Source: Mycobacterium sp. (GTDB lineage: Bacteria; Actinomycetota; Actinomycetes; Mycobacteriales; Mycobacteriaceae). From it: 42,813 bases of DNA. Positions 40,121 to 42,813 of this stretch are shown piece after piece (position 1 is the stretch's first letter; every line of letters begins with the position of its first letter). The stretch lies in NCBI RefSeq assembly GCF_025933915.1, contig NZ_JAICZA010000025.1, positions 1 to 42,813 of the forward strand, written 5' to 3'. The position numbers and the translations under genes are program-made. The notes under the pieces were generated by a model that was not told the origin of the DNA, searched no databases, and saw nothing but the letters and a program-made list of their open reading frames with translations.

Positions 40121-41716
40121 ATGGCCGATCATGAGGATCGTGCGGTGCCGGAGGGAGGTGTGACGGAAGTGGTGTCGGTGCCCACCGGGTTACGCCCGGG
40201 CGCCGTGGCGGGCGTTCCGCTGTCGGCGCTGGTGGCGCAGGTCGACGCAGCACTGACCGACGGCACCGCGGTCCCCGACGTGACGGTCACCGGCGTGACG
40301 CTGCGCGCCCAGGACGTGATGCCCGGTGATTTGTTCGCCGCGCTGGCCGGTTCGGCCACCCACGGGGCCCGGCACGCCGCCCGGGCGATCGAGCGCGGCG
40401 CGGTCGCCGTGCTGACCGACGCCGCCGGGGTTGCCGAGATGCACGCTCTAACCCAGAGCGTGCCGACGCTGGTGCATCCCGACCCTCGCGGCGTGCTCGG
40501 CGGGCTGGCCGCCACGGTGTACGGAAATCCCTCAGAACGGGTCACGGTCGTCGGAATCACCGGCACGTCCGGCAAGACCACCACGACCTATCTGATCGAA
40601 TCCGCGCTGCGCGCCGCCGGCCGGAGCGCCGGGCTGATCGGCACCATCGGCATTCGCATCGACGGCGAGGACATTCCCAGCGCGCTGACCACCCCGGAGG
40701 CCCCCGTCCTGCAGGCGATGCTGGCGGCGATGGCCGAACGGGGGGTGGACACCGTCGTCATGGAGGTCTCCAGCCACGCGCTGGCACTGGGCCGCGTGGA
40801 CGGGACCGCATTCGCGGTCGGCGCTTTCACCAACCTGTCCCGCGACCACCTCGACTTTCACCGGACGATGGCCGACTATTTCGAGGCCAAGGCGTTGCTC
40901 TTCGACCCGAACTCCCCGCTGCGGGCCCGCCGCGCCGTCGTCTGCGTCGACGACGAGGCCGGTCGCTCGATGGCGGCCCGGGCCGGCGATGCGATCACCG
41001 TCAGCGCCGAGGGCCAACCCGCGCAATGGCGCGCCATCGACGTGGCCCCGATGGGGGCCGGGGGACAACGATTCACCGTCGTCGGCCCCACCGGCGCGCA
41101 ACACCAGCTCGGCGTTCGGCTGCCCGGCTACTACAACATCGCCAATTGCCTTGTGGCACTGGCTGTCCTGGACGCCGTGGGGGTGTCTCCGGACCGGGCA
41201 TCGGCGGGACTGTTGCAGGCCCGCGTGCCGGGCCGCATGGAGGAAATCGACGCCGGCCAGGATTTCCTGGCGCTGGTCGACTACGCCCACAAACCGGGCG
41301 CGTTGCGCGCGGTGCTGACCACCCTGGCGCGTCCGGATCGCCGGCTGGCGGTGGTGTTCGGCGCCGGCGGCGAGCGCGACCCCGGGAAGCGGGCACCGAT
41401 GGGCGCGACCGCGGCCGAGCTGGCCGATCTGGTCGTCGTCACCGACGACAATCCGCGCGGTGAGGACCCGGCGTCGATTCGCCGCGAGATCCTGGCCGGG
41501 GCGGCCGAAAGCGGTTGTGCGGCAGACATTGTCGAGATCGCCGACCGGCGCGACGCGATCAGGCACGCCGTCGCCTGGGCGGGCCCGGGTGATGTGGTGC
41601 TGATCGCCGGCAAGGGCCATGAGACCGGCCAGCGCGCCGGCGGGCACACTCGCCCCTTCGACGACCGGGTGGAGCTGGCCCAGGCGCTGCGCGACCTCGA
41701 CGGGGCAGAGCGATGA
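40121..41716 (+). CDS. murE: UDP-N-acetylmuramoyl-L-alanyl-D-glutamate:meso-diaminopimelate ligase MurE
   Basis: Cytoplasmic Mur ligase adding meso-diaminopimelate to UDP-MurNAc-L-Ala-D-Glu. The 531-aa product has the ATP loop [36 protein letters not shown], the DAP-specific motif DNPR ([10 protein letters not shown]) and GKGHE near the C terminus. ATG 40121 is given. GTG 40160, which has GGAGG 5 nt upstream, would shorten it by 13 residues and starts closer to the conserved PTGLRPGAV. Only 94 bp separate it from pbpB, and the stop overlaps murF as ATGA. Confidence 0.96.
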   Translation: MADHEDRAVPEGGVTEVVSVPTGLRPGAVAGVPLSALVAQVDAALTDGTAVPDVTVTGVTLRAQDVMPGDLFAALAGSATHGARHAARAIERGAVAVLTDAAGVAEMHALTQSVPTLVHPDPRGVLGGLAATVYGNPSERVTVVGITGTSGKTTTTYLIESALRAAGRSAGLIGTIGIRIDGEDIPSALTTPEAPVLQAMLAAMAERGVDTVVMEVSSHALALGRVDGTAFAVGAFTNLSRDHLDFHRTMADYFEAKALLFDPNSPLRARRAVVCVDDEAGRSMAARAGDAITVSAEGQPAQWRAIDVAPMGAGGQRFTVVGPTGAQHQLGVRLPGYYNIANCLVALAVLDAVGVSPDRASAGLLQARVPGRMEEIDAGQDFLALVDYAHKPGALRAVLTTLARPDRRLAVVFGAGGERDPGKRAPMGATAAELADLVVVTDDNPRGEDPASIRREILAGAAESGCAADIVEIADRRDAIRHAVAWAGPGDVVLIAGKGHETGQRAGGHTRPFDDRVELAQALRDLDGAER

Positions 41717-42813
41717 TCGACCTGACCGTCGCCCAGATCGCCGACATCGTCGGCGGCACGCTGTCCGACGTCTCGCCGCAGGACGCCGCACAGCGCCACG
41801 TCACCGGGACGGTGGAATTCGACTCACGCGCCGTCGGACCCGGGGGGCTGTTCCTGGCGCTCCCGGGCGCCCGCTCGGACGGCCACGACCATGCGGCCTC
41901 GGCGGTCGCCGCCGGTGCGGTGGCGGTGCTGGCCGCCCGGCCCGTCGGTGTCCCCGCCATCGTCGTCGCGCCCGAGGGGGCGTCCGGATCGCGGGCCGGG
42001 GTGCTCGAGCACGACCCGGACGGGTCCGGCGCGGCGGTGCTGGCGGCGCTGGCCAAACTGGCCAAGGCGGTGGCCGCCGAACTGGTGGCGGGCGGGCTGA
42101 CCATCGTGGGGATCACCGGGTCATCCGGGAAGACCTCCACCAAGGATCTGGTGGCCGCCGTGCTGGACCCGCTGGGCGAGGTCGTGGCCCCGCCCGGGTC
42201 GTTCAACAACGAGCTGGGACATCCGTGGACGGTGCTGCGCGCCACGCCGGACACCGACTATCTGGTCCTCGAGATGTCGGCGCGCCACCCCGGCAATATC
42301 GCGGCGCTGGCCGACATCGCCCCGCCGGCGATCGGGGTGGTCCTCAACGTCGGCACCGCCCACCTGGGCGAGTTCGGCTCGCGTGACGTCATCGCACAAA
42401 CGAAATCCGAACTGCCGCAATCTGTTCCAACCTCCGGGGTGGTGATCCTCAACGTCGACGATCCGGCGGTGGCGGCAATGGCCGACGTGACCGCGGCCCG
42501 GGTGGTTCGGGTGAGCCGCGCCGAGAACACCGACGCGGGCCCCAGCCAGCTGTGGGCCGGGCCGGTGTCGCTCGACGAGTTGGCCAGGCCGTGCTTCACG
42601 CTGCATCACCGCGACGCCTCCGGGACCAGGCAGGCGCAGGTGCGCCTCGGCGTCTACGGCGATCACCAGGTCGGCAACGCCCTGTGTGCCGCCGCGGTCG
42701 CGTTGGAATGCGGCGCCGACATCGAACAGGTGGCGACCGCGCTCGCCGGCGCCGGCCCGGTGTCGCGGCACCGGATGCAGGTCACCACCCGCGCCGACGG
42801 CGTCACCGTGATC
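41713..42813 (+). CDS. murF: UDP-N-acetylmuramoyl-tripeptide:D-alanyl-D-alanine ligase MurF, 3' end off window
   Basis: Adds D-Ala-D-Ala to the UDP-MurNAc tripeptide, the last cytoplasmic peptide step. 367 codons of about 510 are present. Visible are the N-terminal uridine-binding domain ([17 protein letters not shown]), the ATP loop [43 protein letters not shown], the lysine-bearing AQTKSEL and [14 protein letters not shown]. The ATG overlaps the murE stop by four bases, so the two ligases are translationally coupled. Confidence 0.96.
   Translation, partial: MIDLTVAQIADIVGGTLSDVSPQDAAQRHVTGTVEFDSRAVGPGGLFLALPGARSDGHDHAASAVAAGAVAVLAARPVGVPAIVVAPEGASGSRAGVLEHDPDGSGAAVLAALAKLAKAVAAELVAGGLTIVGITGSSGKTSTKDLVAAVLDPLGEVVAPPGSFNNELGHPWTVLRATPDTDYLVLEMSARHPGNIAALADIAPPAIGVVLNVGTAHLGEFGSRDVIAQTKSELPQSVPTSGVVILNVDDPAVAAMADVTAARVVRVSRAENTDAGPSQLWAGPVSLDELARPCFTLHHRDASGTRQAQVRLGVYGDHQVGNALCAAAVALECGADIEQVATALAGAGPVSRHRMQVTTRADGVTVI

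Overview
The window is about 68% G+C chromosomal core sequence from a slow-growing Mycobacterium. Protein sequences and gene order match, as I remember them, the Mycobacterium tuberculosis block Rv2201 to Rv2157c, read here in the opposite orientation. Sequence differences from M. tuberculosis, and the absence of the PE_PGRS gene and insertion sequences found there, point to a non-tuberculosis species such as one of the M. avium complex. The species is inference. I see no tRNA, rRNA, CRISPR array or intact mobile element.

Layout. (1) 1-9993 is the respiratory block: asnB (cell-wall or asparagine amidotransferase), ctaC-ctaF (cytochrome aa3 oxidase), mmpS3 and a membrane protein, then the opposing operon ctaE-qcrC-qcrA-qcrB, which supplies oxidase subunit III and the cytochrome bcc complex. 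Together these encode most of the bcc-aa3 supercomplex. (2) 10143-15670 holds trpD, whose 3' end overlaps an exonuclease/GIY-YIG fusion gene antisense, then a small double-CxxC protein, the peptidoglycan hydrolase RipC and a zinc metalloprotease-like protein. (3) 15735-24525 is envelope lipid and lipoglycan metabolism: pimB', fadD15, two small SRPBCC-type proteins, an ArsA-like ATPase, a PlsC acyltransferase, the mannosyltransferase mptC and a membrane protein. (4) 24551-30194 holds a 56-bp tandem repeat, an RNase AS-type exoribonuclease, aroG, a transposase relic, the divergent pair pknL/Rv2175c-like regulator, and mptA. (5) 30199-34591 holds idsA2, a non-canonical methylenetetrahydrofolate reductase, lppM, a GNAT acetyltransferase and a DUF3040 membrane protein. 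(6) 34592-42813 is the division and cell-wall (dcw) cluster mraZ-rsmH-ftsL-like-pbpB-murE-murF. Its genes overlap by a few bases, apart from the pbpB-murE gap, and its leader carries MraZ operator repeats.

The genes join respiration, polyprenyl supply (idsA2), PIM/LM/LAM mannosylation (pimB', mptC, mptA), kinase signalling (pknL) and peptidoglycan synthesis and septation. I did not find a wholly new multi-gene system. The most notable items are a cysteine-bearing insertion in QcrB, two clusters of MraZ-type TGGGG boxes, an 18-bp-arm hairpin inside the trpD reading frame, a conserved-looking P-loop ATPase with no ATG/GTG/TTG start, a tandem repeat abutting a leaderless promoter, and a set of probable leaderless starts.
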